A stretch of DNA of 64,000 nt from Gallionella sp. (lineage in GTDB: Bacteria > Pseudomonadota > Gammaproteobacteria > Burkholderiales > Gallionellaceae). The notes under the pieces were generated by a model, which saw nothing but the letters and a program-made list of their open reading frames with translations, was not told the DNA's origin and did no database searches. Every line of letters starts with the position of its first letter. Positions within the stretch are counted from its first letter, which is position 1. Shown piece after piece: positions 19,628-29,459 of the stretch. The stretch spans positions 277,852-341,851 of the forward strand of contig PLWV01000013.1 of assembly GCA_003153155.1 (NCBI GenBank), in the 5' to 3' direction. Both the position numbers and the translations under genes were made by a program.

Positions 19628-20119
19628 TTACAATGCCGGCAAAGTGGTCGCTTTTACCGTTTCCGCCTGCTTCTTGCGGAATGACTGCAGGCGCTGCGCA
19701 AGGTCTGCATCATTAAGTGACAGCATGGCCACCGCGAATAATCCTGCATTGGCAGCACCCGCTTCGCCAATGGTAAACGTCGCCACCGGTATGCCCTTGG
19801 GCATTTGTACGGTGGATAACAGCGAATCCATGCCCTGCAAATATTTTGATGGCATCGGCACGCCCAGCACCGGCAGCGTGGTCTTGCCGGCGATCACCCC
19901 GGCCAGATGCGCCGCGCCGCCTGCTCCGGCAATGAAACACCGCACGCCTTGAGCCGTCATGTCGTTAATGTAGTCGAACAGCAGGTCGGGCGAACGATGC
20001 GCGGAAATCACCCGCGCATCGTAGGCTACGCCGAAATCCTGCAACTGCTGCGCGGCCTGCTGCATGATTTCCCAATCGCTGGTACTGCCCATCACAATGG
20101 CAACTAGCGGCCTGCTCAT
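19628..20119 (-). CDS. purE: N5-carboxyaminoimidazole ribonucleotide mutase
   Basis: PurE moves the carboxyl group of N5-CAIR to give CAIR, the substrate of PurC. The 163-residue class I protein has VAIVMGSTSDWE, the SAHRSPD catalytic loop (with the essential His) and GAGGAAHLAG. The start at 20119 is preferred over the in-frame codon at 20131 because it gives the standard N-terminus. Class I PurE needs PurK to make N5-CAIR, but purK is not next to it as it usually is; it must lie elsewhere, or the step differs. Confidence 0.95.
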   Translation of the reverse strand: MSRPLVAIVMGSTSDWEIMQQAAQQLQDFGVAYDARVISAHRSPDLLFDYINDMTAQGVRCFIAGAGGAAHLAGVIAGKTTLPVLGVPMPSKYLQGMDSLLSTVQMPKGIPVATFTIGEAGAANAGLFAVAMLSLNDADLAQRLQSFRKKQAETVKATTLPAL

Positions 20120-20184
20120 GAAAACTTCCAATAACCTACTGCGCGTTCGACCTGCTCGCTACGGTTCTTGAAGGTTTCCAAAGC

Positions 20185-21189
20185 TTAAGCCTCTTTGTGA
20201 TAACGGACGATGCGCTCGATCTCGTTCTTCGAGCCGAGGATCACCGGCACGCGCTGATGCAGGCCGGAAGGCTTGATGTTCATGATGCGTTCATATCCGG
20301 TGGAAGAAATGCCGCCCGCCTGCTCGACGATGAAGGACATCGGATTGGCTTCGTAGAGCAACCGCAGCTTGCCGGCTTTAGCCGCATCCTTGGTGTCCTT
20401 GGGATACATGAACACGCCGCCGCGGGTCAGGATGCGATGCACTTCGGCCACCATCGATGCCACCCAGCGCATATTGAAATTGATACCGCGCGGGCCGGTT
20501 TTTCCCGCGACGCATTCTTCCACATAGCGCTGCACCGGCTTTTCCCAGAAACGCTCATTGGAAGAATTGATGGCAAATTCCAGCGTGTCCGCAGGAATGG
20601 TCATGTTCGGATGGGTCAGCATGAATTCGCCAATGTCACCATCCAAAGTGAAGCCATTCACGCCATGACCGGTGGTGATCACCAACATGGTCGCCGGACC
20701 ATACAGCGCGTAGCCCGCACAAACTTGCGTGGTGCCGGACTGCAGAAAGTCCGCCGCGGTCGGATTCTCTACGCCTTTAGGTGCGCGCAGAATTGAGAAT
20801 ATCGTCCCGACGGAAATGTTCACGTCGATATTGGAAGAACCGTCCAGCGGATCGAACACCAGCAGATATTTGCCCTTCGGATACTTGGCCGGAATGGGAT
20901 AAACATCATCCATTTCTTCGGAAGCCATCGCCGCCAGGTGACCACCCCATTCGGTGGATTTGATAAACACCTCGTTGGTGATGATGTCCAGCTTTTTCTG
21001 TGTCTCGCCCTGCACGTTCTCGCTGCCCGCACTGCCCAGCACTCCGATCAACTCGCCTTTGTTGACATCATGCGCGATCTGTTTGCAGGCCATGATGATG
21101 TCGCTGATCAGGCCGGTGAAATCGCCGCTTGCCTTTCCCGGAATTGCGCGCTGTTCTTCGATGATGAATTGGACCAGACTCTTGCTCAT
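20185..21189 (-). CDS. fbp: Fructose-1,6-bisphosphatase class I
   Basis: The 334-residue enzyme removes the 1-phosphate of fructose 1,6-bisphosphate in gluconeogenesis and in the regenerative part of the Calvin cycle. The metal and substrate signature [13 protein letters not shown] is clear, along with the upstream Glu-rich MASEEMDD and downstream [14 protein letters not shown] good ribosome binding site (GAGGAG) precedes the ATG. It is upstream of purE on the same strand. In combination with the tkt-gap-pgk-fba block it points to an autotroph, though the enzyme itself is also found in heterotrophs. Confidence 0.96.
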   Translation of the reverse strand: MSKSLVQFIIEEQRAIPGKASGDFTGLISDIIMACKQIAHDVNKGELIGVLGSAGSENVQGETQKKLDIITNEVFIKSTEWGGHLAAMASEEMDDVYPIPAKYPKGKYLLVFDPLDGSSNIDVNISVGTIFSILRAPKGVENPTAADFLQSGTTQVCAGYALYGPATMLVITTGHGVNGFTLDGDIGEFMLTHPNMTIPADTLEFAINSSNERFWEKPVQRYVEECVAGKTGPRGINFNMRWVASMVAEVHRILTRGGVFMYPKDTKDAAKAGKLRLLYEANPMSFIVEQAGGISSTGYERIMNIKPSGLHQRVPVILGSKNEIERIVRYHKEA

Positions 21190-21537
21190 GCTTTATCTCC
21201 TCATATTATAAATTTATCGGCGGGCGATTTTACCGCTTTTCCGCCTTGCTCTCCACAGCTATTTAATTTCATTCCCGATTAACAATCAGGAATTGGCCTA
21301 AGGCCTTTGAATAGCGAGCCAAGCCAAGTCAACGCGGAATAGCCTTTCGAACACTGCGCTTGCATTCGAGGAATTTTTGCTAACGGAAGTGCGGTGATTC
21401 GTTACCGCTTTTCCCGAGTTCTATCTGAATAGTTACGCCAGCAATAGTTCGTCGTCATCGCGTAGCTGAAAAAAACAGCGGGACAAGCCCGCTGTTTTAG
21501 TTTGCCATACTGCCTTTCTCAGGCAAGGATAGAAAAA
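21190..21537. other. Intergenic region between pilY1 and fbp
   Basis: This 348-base stretch should hold the fbp promoter, but no convincing -35/-10 pair was found. The only clear element is the pilY1 terminator at 21472-21498. No coding frame or member of the dispersed repeat families is seen. Confidence 0.5.
21472..21498 (-). terminator. Intrinsic terminator of the pilus operon
   Basis: AAAACAGCGGG (21472-21482) pairs perfectly with CCCGCTGTTTT (21488-21498) around the loop ACAAG. On the minus strand it is followed by a run of seven T residues. It lies about 40 bases past the pilY1 stop. Confidence 0.9.
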
Positions 21538-24500
21538 CTAATAGGTTAATTCGCGCCAAGATGTCCGGCGAGAGAAGCCTACAGGTGGAGGTGCGGAAAC
21601 ATCATCTTGAATAGTAACACTACCATCGGTGTGCGTGATTATGGTGTGGGTTTTCCCGGTAGCATCCTGGATTTGCGTCGTACCGGCAATCAACGAATTG
21701 GCCGTATCCTTGATTCCCGCCAGAGGCGCCAGATACCCGGATTGGTAGTTGAAATAATATAACCAGGAATAGCCGCCAACATTACAGGCATTTGTATCCG
21801 GCACATTACCGGTTACTTGCAGCGTTGTTTGCTGCATATTCATATCAACGTTGACACGCTCACCCGGCGAATCACCGCCCGGATTGAGATCCACATACCA
21901 GCCGCTACTGGTAGCCCAGTTAACCGGATTATTCGTGCTTTTGCGATAAAAATTACCGCCGCTGGAGTAAGTGGTCAGCGTTTGTTTTACCAACACGCCG
22001 GGTGTTCTTACCAGACCGAGGCCGGTGGCGGTAAGGTTGTCCTTGAATGAATAGACCGACTGCTGATCGGTGTTAGGTAAATCAGACTTGCCCAGATAAC
22101 GTCCGGTTGCGACCTGGACTACCGCATGGCTATTCCCTCCGCCGTCAACTATTTCGACCAGTTCAGGCTTGATCGTTACCGGCTGGACAGTGGCTAAATC
22201 TACTCCCCCAAGTTGAGCCAGCAGAAAAGCCTCTTTGCCGGCTGGGGGAACATTGTTGTCAATATCGAAGCGCCAAACGTTGCCCAATAGATCACCACCA
22301 TAGTAACGTTCGGCGGTGCTGTCGCTTGGGTCATTGATCCACGCATTGATTTTTGAAAGGCCGCTGGGGTTGGGGGTAGCAGAGTCACCGGCAGTGGTGA
22401 CGATATTTTCCAGCGGTGCGCCTGTATAAGCGTTCAAAATGAACAGATGGCCTTTACCATCCCCCGGAGAAACATTGTTGTAACCCGAGGTAAATGCCAC
22501 TACCCAAGTGCCACCTGTGCAAGTAGTGACGCCACTGAGAGTAGTGCAATTATCCTTGCGTTTGGCAATAACCGGGTTGCCATAGGTATCCCCGAGATTG
22601 GCCTGGTCGGCAACCGTGTAATTCCATAGTGCTATGGGGTTAGCCGGATCGGTGATATCCAGTGCGTAATAGCCTCTGCCACCGCCATTGAGTCCGGCCA
22701 CCAATATGGTTTTCCATTGGGTACCGGTACAGGTGGAAGCTGGAGCGTTCGGGCAGATATCAGCGACCGTTGGTGTTCCATCAACGTAATACCTATGGTT
22801 GGTCGGATAATCCTCGCTGGCCAGCCGGTACAAATTATTCATCACCATCGGCGGAATATAGGCCCATTGTTCTTTACCCGTGGCGCCATCAAATGCATGC
22901 AGCATACCGTCATTGGCGCCGCTATAAACCGTGGAAGTTCGATTTGCCTGAGCTGTTTTAAAATTGGCATAACCCGCATCGGTATAATCAAAAGGTGGCT
23001 TCCTTACGTATTGCGGCTGCGCGCTGACGATATCTCCCAACACATGGCTGCGGCTGCGATAAATTTTACTGGTGTTGGTCACCACATCTTCGAAGCCATG
23101 CTGACCGCGCAGGAAATTCACCAGATTTGCTCCCGACGCAGCCGTGGCATTGGTCGTGCCATTGATCACATCGTTGGCTATCAGTGCGGGACATTGCGAT
23201 AGCTGATACGGGGAGGAGCATATGTTGCTGAAATAACCTTGCTCTGTTGCATTCAGATTGGCCCAGGTGAAAAGCTTCAGCTTGTTTGCGGCGGCGCTAC
23301 CGCTACTGTCGAACGTATAAATAGTGCGCGTATCGCTGGCGGCGCTTACCATGGGATCCAGTTGGGCCTGTGCGGACCAAATGACTAGATCCTGTGTCGT
23401 ATTTACAGGGTCCTTCACAAACTTGCTGGTGACCGGGTCGATCTCCTTGGCCAACAGGTCGCCGTCCCACGAAACTGTGTTGAACAAGGCAACGTAGGCA
23501 AAGCTGTCACCCGGTACAGGTTGCATATTACTGGTCGAGGCAGCGGCCGAAGCGCCCTGGCGTGCTTTTATACCTTCCAGTGACTGGGAAAGGCCAGTGA
23601 CCAGAGAATCCGGGCTCTTCGCGCTGAAATAGACCCCGCGTCCGTTCACTGCGGCATGCCACAGGTCATCTATCGTGGTATTTGTATTACTCACCGGCGC
23701 CGGCCAGTTAAGAGGGCCGGTTGTCAGGTTGTTGTAGTCGGTTGAAAGTGTGGGATAACCATCTGGGTTGAGCGTGCCCACCACCCCGAGACCCAAAGTA
23801 AACGTGGTCATGTGCTGTTGGCTGTTGACATCGCTACCGGAACCACGAACGTTGTTAAAACACACGTCGGTGCCCAACAAGCCGGTGCAATTGCCGAGTC
23901 CGGCGGTACGCAAGTCGGTCTCCCAGTAATAGTACGCCACGTCCGCCAAGGTATTGGGGGTGCCGCCAGTTAGCGCGCCACAGGTCGTCGTCGTCCAGTT
24001 ATTGACTGCCGTTGCCGCCGCCGCCGTGCAGGAACTCACGTTTGTTATCGTCGTCACGGGGTTAGCGGGATTGCAGTTTGTGGCCACGTAGCCGTTCCCT
24101 GCGCTCGCCGCTGCCGCCGTACAGGAAGAAACCCCAACCCATGGGGTCGTAGTTGTGGAACAGCTCGTCGTCGTCCAGTTGTTAGCGGAGGATGCGGTAA
24201 TAGGTGCGCACGATGCCACGGTGGTCGAACCAACGACCGTTTGGCAGGCCGTCTGGCCACCCACACCTACTGTGCAAGTATTCACTCCGAGCCATGCAGT
24301 CTGGCATTGCGTCGCAGTGCCCACCGTATAGTTCGGCGCGGTAGATTTTGCAACGGTTGTGCACGAACTCGCATTGGCCCAGGCAGTAAAGGCTGTGTAT
24401 GTGCAGTTTGTGGCTATGGCAACTGTATAGGGCGACGCACCGGATGGTGCAGCGGCTGTGCAGGAGCTGACATTGGCAGGGGTGCTATAGGCACTGTATC

Positions 24501-26958
24501 CGCAAGTATGCGCTGTTGGATCCCAGACCGCGCCATTCGCCGTGCTGCTCGATTTTGCAACAGGAGTGCAAGAGGGTACGGTAGCCACGGTTTGTGTCGC
24601 ACCGTATGAACAGGTCACGGCCGGGCCTGCATAAGGCGACCCGCCAGATTGATTTTGGTAGGTACAAGAGCCGGCAGGGGCAGCGACGCTATAAGAACCG
24701 TATCCGCAAGTATGCGCTGTTGGATCCCAGACCGCGCCATTCGCCGTGCTGCTCGATTTTGCAACATTGGTGCATGAAGGTACGGTCGTCACGGTGGGGG
24801 TCGCACCGTATGAACAGGTCACGGCCGGGCCTGCATAAGGCGATCCGCCAGATTGATTTTGGTAAGTGCACGAACCGGCAGGGGCAGCGACGCTATAGGC
24901 AGTGTATCCGCAGGTCTTCGCCGCCGGATTCCAGACCGTGCCATCCGTCGTGAGGGTGGATTTTGCGGACGCGGTGCATGAAGTGACGGTAGTCACGGTG
25001 GCGGTAGCGCCATATGAACAAGTGGTTGCTGTAAGCACTGAATAAGGCGATCCGCCAGATTGATTTTTGTACGTGCAAGAACCAGCGGCGGCAGGGGTGG
25101 TATAGGCGGTATATTGACAGTTGGTTTTATTCCCGGTCCAAGTCGTGCCGCTTGATGTGCTGCCGCTTTGGTCAACTGCAGTGCAGGTGCCTGCCGCGTT
25201 GGAAAAAGCAGACATGGCGAGGTATTGACACTTGGTGCGGCTGCTGCTGGTGTTATCCCACGTGCATGACGCAGCATTCGACCATGCTGTCCATGTAACT
25301 CCACCGTCGGCCGAGGTTGCCTTCTGAAGCTGTCCCGTTTGGACTTGCAAAACAGATGTCGAACTTTGCAATGACCATACTGAGCTTTGCAAAACAGACG
25401 TCGAACTTTGCAATGACCATGCTGAGCTTTGCAAAACAGACGTCGAACTTTGCAATGGCCATGCTGAACTTTGCAAAACAGATGTCGAACTTTGCAATGG
25501 CCATGCTGAGCTTTGCAAAACAGATGTCGAACTTTGCAATGGCCATGTCAAGCTTTGCAAATTGGCCGTCGAGCTTTGCAAAGCGCTCGTGCTGCTCTGG
25601 ATTTGCAGCGCCTGCAGCTGGGTCGTATTACTGAATATGGTGCTCTGATCCTGCTGGTTCTGCTTGGTGGTTTTCACGTAGCTGCTGCCGTCAAACATCG
25701 GCCTGGGTGCCGTATTATCCTGATTGCCGATGTCTGTGGCGCCGTCTACCTGCTTCGGATTGGCCGGCTCGTTCCACATGCCATCCGTGGTCATAATGGT
25801 GAAGTTTTGCTGGCAGGAATATTGCATCGGATCCGCCGCACCCGCCAGCTTGTGAGCAAATATCCTTCCGGCATCGGCAAGCGCGACACGCAACGGCGTG
25901 GAGTTGTTGGGAACGACGGCATAAAAATCCGCATACCAGAGGGCGCGTTGTGTCGCATCGAAATCGCTGATATTCACGTCGAGGGGGCTGCCGCCGGTGA
26001 TGGAATTGATTTTGGAGAAACCGACGCGGAAACTGCTGTCGATGTTCTTGAATGCCAGTCCCGCCGCACTTTTCATGGTCAGAATACGGGTGCGATAATA
26101 GCTGTACCAGTTGGCAAAATTCTGCGCTTCGGCAGAGGCGGAGGTGACGTTAACCCTCGTGTAATTGGCATCCGGGTAACAGGTTCCCGTCACCGGTGTA
26201 ATGGGCGTATCGGCTGAAAATGAGCCGGCAGCGGTGATGCTATCGCTCCCGCTTTTGGTGATTATCGGCGTGAAAGTGCCCGCTGATGCCGGGCCGATGA
26301 TCGTGACGATGCTGCCCAAACTCGTAGCCGAAAAACCATTCAAGGTGATCTTGGTCGCGATATTGAAGGCTTCAATGCTATTGGTGCTGCTACCGGTAGA
26401 AGTGGCAGACATCAACTGGATGCCGTTCACCTTGATGCTGCTGACTGTGGTGCTGCTTGATCCGCTTACCGTAAGGGTGGTGGTGGGTGGGATGCGATGG
26501 TAGGTGTAATAAAAGGCGCCGGGGCCGCTGATACTGTTGTTGCTGTTGCCCCCGGTCGCGAAACCGGTGGAGAGGTTGGTTATGACAGGGCTGCTTATGT
26601 CGAAGCCATCATCCTTTGCGGCGGTGAAGGTGGAATTGGGGTAGTTCGCCCCGGTCGATGTAACCGGCAGGACATAAGTCAAACCGGGGTTGTAATAAAC
26701 ACCGTTGAACGCATTGTTCATGTAGCACAAATCGGTGTTGGAGTTGGTATTCGCCATCGTGTCCGGACTCAGCCGATCCCATGCCATGCTGCCGGAATCA
26801 TCCAGCAGGAACAACAGGTTCGGTTTGATCGATGTGCTGCCGGTTATGGCCATAGGTTCTGTAGCCAGATCTGTTGTCGCCGCATTGACGGGCGCGGCGA
26901 ATCCGAATACAGCGGCAAGCAGCGAGATGGTTAAGTGTTTTGTAATTTGCTTATTCAT
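21538..26958 (-). CDS. pilY1: PilY1/PilC-type pilus tip adhesin with large repeat insertion
   Basis: The 1806-residue secreted protein (signal peptide 1-26, ending VNA) begins with a von Willebrand A domain whose metal site is DxSxS at 53-57 (DDSGS). The C-terminal 800 residues match the PilY1 beta-propeller region (VYSGANDGMLHAFDG, EQWAYIPP). PilY1 sits at the type IV pilus tip and promotes pilus extension, adhesion and surface sensing. Between the domains is an unusual insertion: about 14 heptads of the type LQSSxxx (about 449-543), then a serine/threonine-rich stretch of cysteine modules (about 556-986), including three near-identical 68-residue units. PilY1 proteins are often 1100-1300 residues, so the insertion explains the extra length. 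The gene ends the operon. Domain assignment is firm; the role of the insertion is unknown. Confidence 0.92.
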   Translation of the reverse strand: MNKQITKHLTISLLAAVFGFAAPVNAATTDLATEPMAITGSTSIKPNLLFLLDDSGSMAWDRLSPDTMANTNSNTDLCYMNNAFNGVYYNPGLTYVLPVTSTGANYPNSTFTAAKDDGFDISSPVITNLSTGFATGGNSNNSISGPGAFYYTYHRIPPTTTLTVSGSSSTTVSSIKVNGIQLMSATSTGSSTNSIEAFNIATKITLNGFSATSLGSIVTIIGPASAGTFTPIITKSGSDSITAAGSFSADTPITPVTGTCYPDANYTRVNVTSASAEAQNFANWYSYYRTRILTMKSAAGLAFKNIDSSFRVGFSKINSITGGSPLDVNISDFDATQRALWYADFYAVVPNNSTPLRVALADAGRIFAHKLAGAADPMQYSCQQNFTIMTTDGMWNEPANPKQVDGATDIGNQDNTAPRPMFDGSSYVKTTKQNQQDQSTIFSNTTQLQALQIQSSTSALQSSTANLQSLTWPLQSSTSVLQSSAWPLQSSTSVLQSSAWPLQSSTSVLQSSAWSLQSSTSVLQSSVWSLQSSTSVLQVQTGQLQKATSADGGVTWTAWSNAASCTWDNTSSSRTKCQYLAMSAFSNAAGTCTAVDQSGSTSSGTTWTGNKTNCQYTAYTTPAAAGSCTYKNQSGGSPYSVLTATTCSYGATATVTTVTSCTASAKSTLTTDGTVWNPAAKTCGYTAYSVAAPAGSCTYQNQSGGSPYAGPAVTCSYGATPTVTTVPSCTNVAKSSSTANGAVWDPTAHTCGYGSYSVAAPAGSCTYQNQSGGSPYAGPAVTCSYGATQTVATVPSCTPVAKSSSTANGAVWDPTAHTCGYSAYSTPANVSSCTAAAPSGASPYTVAIATNCTYTAFTAWANASSCTTVAKSTAPNYTVGTATQCQTAWLGVNTCTVGVGGQTACQTVVGSTTVASCAPITASSANNWTTTSCSTTTTPWVGVSSCTAAAASAGNGYVATNCNPANPVTTITNVSSCTAAAATAVNNWTTTTCGALTGGTPNTLADVAYYYWETDLRTAGLGNCTGLLGTDVCFNNVRGSGSDVNSQQHMTTFTLGLGVVGTLNPDGYPTLSTDYNNLTTGPLNWPAPVSNTNTTIDDLWHAAVNGRGVYFSAKSPDSLVTGLSQSLEGIKARQGASAAASTSNMQPVPGDSFAYVALFNTVSWDGDLLAKEIDPVTSKFVKDPVNTTQDLVIWSAQAQLDPMVSAASDTRTIYTFDSSGSAAANKLKLFTWANLNATEQGYFSNICSSPYQLSQCPALIANDVINGTTNATAASGANLVNFLRGQHGFEDVVTNTSKIYRSRSHVLGDIVSAQPQYVRKPPFDYTDAGYANFKTAQANRTSTVYSGANDGMLHAFDGATGKEQWAYIPPMVMNNLYRLASEDYPTNHRYYVDGTPTVADICPNAPASTCTGTQWKTILVAGLNGGGRGYYALDITDPANPIALWNYTVADQANLGDTYGNPVIAKRKDNCTTLSGVTTCTGGTWVVAFTSGYNNVSPGDGKGHLFILNAYTGAPLENIVTTAGDSATPNPSGLSKINAWINDPSDSTAERYYGGDLLGNVWRFDIDNNVPPAGKEAFLLAQLGGVDLATVQPVTIKPELVEIVDGGGNSHAVVQVATGRYLGKSDLPNTDQQSVYSFKDNLTATGLGLVRTPGVLVKQTLTTYSSGGNFYRKSTNNPVNWATSSGWYVDLNPGGDSPGERVNVDMNMQQTTLQVTGNVPDTNACNVGGYSWLYYFNYQSGYLAPLAGIKDTANSLIAGTTQIQDATGKTHTIITHTDGSVTIQDDVSAPPPVGFSRRTSWRELTY
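24485..25110 (-). repeat. 204-bp tandem repeats encoding cysteine modules in pilY1
   Basis: Units beginning near 24497, 24701 and 24905 repeat every 204 bases (68 codons) with only scattered differences. Each encodes a pattern of paired cysteines including SCTYQNQSGGSPYAG and VTCSYGAT. Weaker relatives continue down to about 24010. The period is a multiple of three, so unequal crossing-over would change the number of modules without breaking the frame. Confidence 0.8.
25330..25625 (-). repeat. 21/42-bp tandem repeats encoding LQSS heptads in pilY1
   Basis: The DNA alternates two related 21-base units (giving a 42-base period) that encode LQSSTSV and LQSSAWP-type heptads. About 14 heptads are present, the central ones nearly identical. 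The repeat also keeps other frames open on both strands, producing misleading overlapping frames. Confidence 0.85.
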
Positions 26959-26978
26959 GATGCCTCCTGAATGAATAG

Positions 26979-27707
26979 CTAAAAATGAACAATGGTTTCA
27001 ACATAACTAAAGGTATTCCTCGGTCCTTTTACTCTCGAGGTAATGCGGTAAACCTCTATCGGAACGAGAGAAAATCGCCGGTCCAGGCCATACTTGAGTT
27101 CGCCCCTTTTCGGGCTTTGCCCGCCCTGTGCCAAAAAGGTGACACAGTCGTTTGGCGTACCACTAGGTCCATTAGCATTAGGGGCTATTGCTTGTGAGCA
27201 CAGACGGGTAATGATGTAAATCACCTTGTTACCCGCGCCGGCCTCTACTGGCTGTGCAGGAATTAAGCAGCCCGTAGCAGCAACGCCGTTGCAATTGTTA
27301 AAATCCCAGTCCACCAAACCAAAGCTTGAATTATGACTGTTGCCCGTCATATCCAAATTCTGGCCGGTGGCGTAATAACCTTGGTCCGGGATGTCAACGT
27401 AGGATGCCGGGTCACCCGCTATGGGGATGCCGCCAACCCCGCCAGTTCTCAAGAAAGCGATTCCCGCTTCCGTTCCGGCATCGCCTGCCTGCGTCGCCCC
27501 CTGCTTGAAGGCCATATTTCCCGCCACCACATTGCCGGTGTCCACGGAGCGCACCAGGGCGATTGCGGCGAGTGTCATGGCCACCAGCACAATGAGGGTG
27601 AGGACGAGCACCACACCACGCTGGCGTTTGGGAAATGCATTGCTGCATGCTGGGATTCCTGCCATCAATCCAGACGCGAAATTTTTCCTGAGCTCGGGGG
27701 TTCTCAT
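26979..27707 (-). CDS. pilX: Type IV pilus minor pilin PilX
   Basis: The 242-residue product has a long positively charged leader ending KRQRG, followed by the hydrophobic helix VVLVLTLIVLVAMTLAAIAL, as in PilX/GspK-like minor pilins. The residue at +5 is not the usual glutamate, as in PilX, which is thought to cap the pilus. The start at 27707 overlaps the pilW stop (ATGA); an ATG at 27719 is possible but would overlap by 16 bases. PilX works with PilV, PilW and PilY1 in the initiation complex that primes pilus assembly. It precedes pilY1 by 20 bases. Confidence 0.85.
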   Translation of the reverse strand: MRTPELRKNFASGLMAGIPACSNAFPKRQRGVVLVLTLIVLVAMTLAAIALVRSVDTGNVVAGNMAFKQGATQAGDAGTEAGIAFLRTGGVGGIPIAGDPASYVDIPDQGYYATGQNLDMTGNSHNSSFGLVDWDFNNCNGVAATGCLIPAQPVEAGAGNKVIYIITRLCSQAIAPNANGPSGTPNDCVTFLAQGGQSPKRGELKYGLDRRFSLVPIEVYRITSRVKGPRNTFSYVETIVHF

Positions 27708-28903
27708 CTTTGTTTCCAAATTGGGTTGCGTATCGGAACAATGGTTTCAAAAGTCTTGTAGCGGTAACACTTCCAGTCGGGGTTGGGTGTGCCGTCCGGG
27801 TTCTTGCTGATGTTGATCGCGATGCCCGCTGGATTGGTTGAATCACGTGCCCAGGTGGGGCTGGTGGTCGTGGTGTTGCATACGCCTGTTGTTTGATCCG
27901 GTTTCTCTTTCAGCCCGCTTCGCGCAACCACAGCGAAGCGTATCGCATAAATTCTGGAGATATCGACGGGCGGGTTGTCGCTCCAGGTGTCTACGATGGA
28001 ACACTGCCCTGATGCATTAACTCCAACGGGAGGCGTGAATCCAAGACCTGACCCAGTGGGAAAACATACGTTCGGGATGTTTGCATTGCTACGCGTATCA
28101 AAGCCGTACTGAGCCTGCAAGTTCACCACATCCGGGGAAAGTATTTGAGCGGGGTCATTGACGACATCGAGTCCGGTGTTGGTTGTGGAATCATATGCCA
28201 TGGTGATCAGGTTGCTGTTGGCATCCAGCGAGTAATAATGAACCATCAAACTGCCCACATTTAACAACATGGCATTAACGGTATAGTCTGCTGCCGGGAA
28301 GATGGCTGGGGCATTCCAACTGCCGGGGTTGTTAACAACCGGGTCGATAATCGGAGCGGCGTTGGACACTTGAACCAGCGTACAGGTTTTAACCAGTGTG
28401 CCGGCATTGTCGGTTTCGTAAGCGATGAGCAAATCATTTTGCGCCATACCGATGATAGTGCTCACGTGAAAGAGTCCGGGATTCAACGAGTGGTCAGTGA
28501 CGTTTCTTACTGGCACGCTCCAATTTTGCTTGTTGCTGGCCATAACGCTGATCGTATCGGGCAGCCCGCCAACTCCCTGAATGATGGTCACGGGCGCAAG
28601 AACAAAGGACGATACAGCCAAGGTGCTGTTGATCAGGGTGGGTTGCGCAGTTTTCACGGTGCAGCCTATGGCATCGGCAAAGCCATACCCTGCCATGCGA
28701 ATGTCACGCTCGATGGTGTAAAGACCTACCCCGCCGTTGGTTTGTGCATCCGATCCGCTGGTGGTGGTGCGTTTTTGTCCTTCGAAGGTGGCAAACACTT
28801 GCATAACAATGACCATGCTGATCAAACCCATGACCATGCCGACCATGATTTCAATCAGGCTGAAACCGGCGTTGCTTGGTTTGCAATATTTAAGGGATGA
28901 CAT
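27704..28903 (-). CDS. pilW: Type IV pilus minor pilin PilW
   Basis: The 399-residue product has a class III prepilin signal, cleavage after SNAG and before FSLIEIMVG, with the conserved Glu at +5, followed by a single N-terminal helix. The large globular part carries RDIRMAGYGFADAIGC, a segment shared by PilW proteins. PilW is a minor pilin that bridges PilX/PilY1 to the shaft in the inner membrane complex. It overlaps pilX by 4 bases and follows pilV by 12 bases. Confidence 0.9.
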   Translation of the reverse strand: MSSLKYCKPSNAGFSLIEIMVGMVMGLISMVIVMQVFATFEGQKRTTTSGSDAQTNGGVGLYTIERDIRMAGYGFADAIGCTVKTAQPTLINSTLAVSSFVLAPVTIIQGVGGLPDTISVMASNKQNWSVPVRNVTDHSLNPGLFHVSTIIGMAQNDLLIAYETDNAGTLVKTCTLVQVSNAAPIIDPVVNNPGSWNAPAIFPAADYTVNAMLLNVGSLMVHYYSLDANSNLITMAYDSTTNTGLDVVNDPAQILSPDVVNLQAQYGFDTRSNANIPNVCFPTGSGLGFTPPVGVNASGQCSIVDTWSDNPPVDISRIYAIRFAVVARSGLKEKPDQTTGVCNTTTTSPTWARDSTNPAGIAINISKNPDGTPNPDWKCYRYKTFETIVPIRNPIWKQR

Positions 28904-28915
28904 GATGGTCCTGGC

Positions 28916-29440
28916 TTAGTCGTTTATTGTGGCAACTGTGCTGTAATTGTGTGGTGCAATGTCTTTCGGCGCCTGCCAATTCAAGGTAACGGTAGCAACC
29001 CAGTAGTACACGGCGGGAGCACCGGGAGCGGGGCAGGCGTCTATGCTTATGCTTGGCATGTTCGTGCCGGAAGCAACAGAAACACCCGGCAAAATTGGTG
29101 CAACAGAACTTGCCGCCCCATCAAAGCTTGCCGCCCACGTCGAATAATTAGCACCGGCAGTGGCACAGGAAACGCGTATGCAGGAAGCCGTTGGCGGCGG
29201 TGCGTTCCCGCCGCAGAAGTTCGCTGACAGTGTTTGGGGGGTTTTGTCGGCAACCCACATCTGCGCAATAACCTGGTTGGCCAACAAGCTGGCATCGGTA
29301 CGATATTTGGCGGAGGCAGCATTTCCAATCGAGGCGGCTTGCAATCCAACGATCGCCAATATCCCAATTGCAAAAAGCAGGATTGCAATCAAGGCTTCCA
29401 GCACAAATGAACCCCGTTGTTTGTTTTTCATGATTTTCAT
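28916..29440 (-). CDS. pilV: Type IV pilus minor pilin PilV
   Basis: The 174-residue product has a short basic leader, cleavage after KQRG and before SFVLEALIAILLF (Glu at +5), and a GspI/PilV-like helix. The globular domain has two pairs of cysteines. The start at 29440 is chosen because AAGGT stands 5-7 bases before it; ATGs at 29455 and 29431 are in frame and would give leaders of 15 or 7 residues. The upstream extension of the open frame runs inside fimT and is not real. It follows fimT closely, consistent with coupled translation. Confidence 0.85.
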   Translation of the reverse strand: MKIMKNKQRGSFVLEALIAILLFAIGILAIVGLQAASIGNAASAKYRTDASLLANQVIAQMWVADKTPQTLSANFCGGNAPPPTASCIRVSCATAGANYSTWAASFDGAASSVAPILPGVSVASGTNMPSISIDACPAPGAPAVYYWVATVTLNWQAPKDIAPHNYSTVATIND

Positions 29441-29459
29441 GTCAACCTTATTCATGATG

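Noticed and set aside
25330..25625. Regular short repeats resembling a CRISPR array
   Set aside because: The repeats are contiguous, with no unique spacers, and encode heptads in frame inside pilY1.
25317..25634. Plus-strand frame of 105 codons with repeated SFAKQ-type units
   Set aside because: It is the mirror of the LQSS heptad repeats of pilY1. Repeats whose length is a multiple of three keep several frames open, and it has no ribosome binding site.
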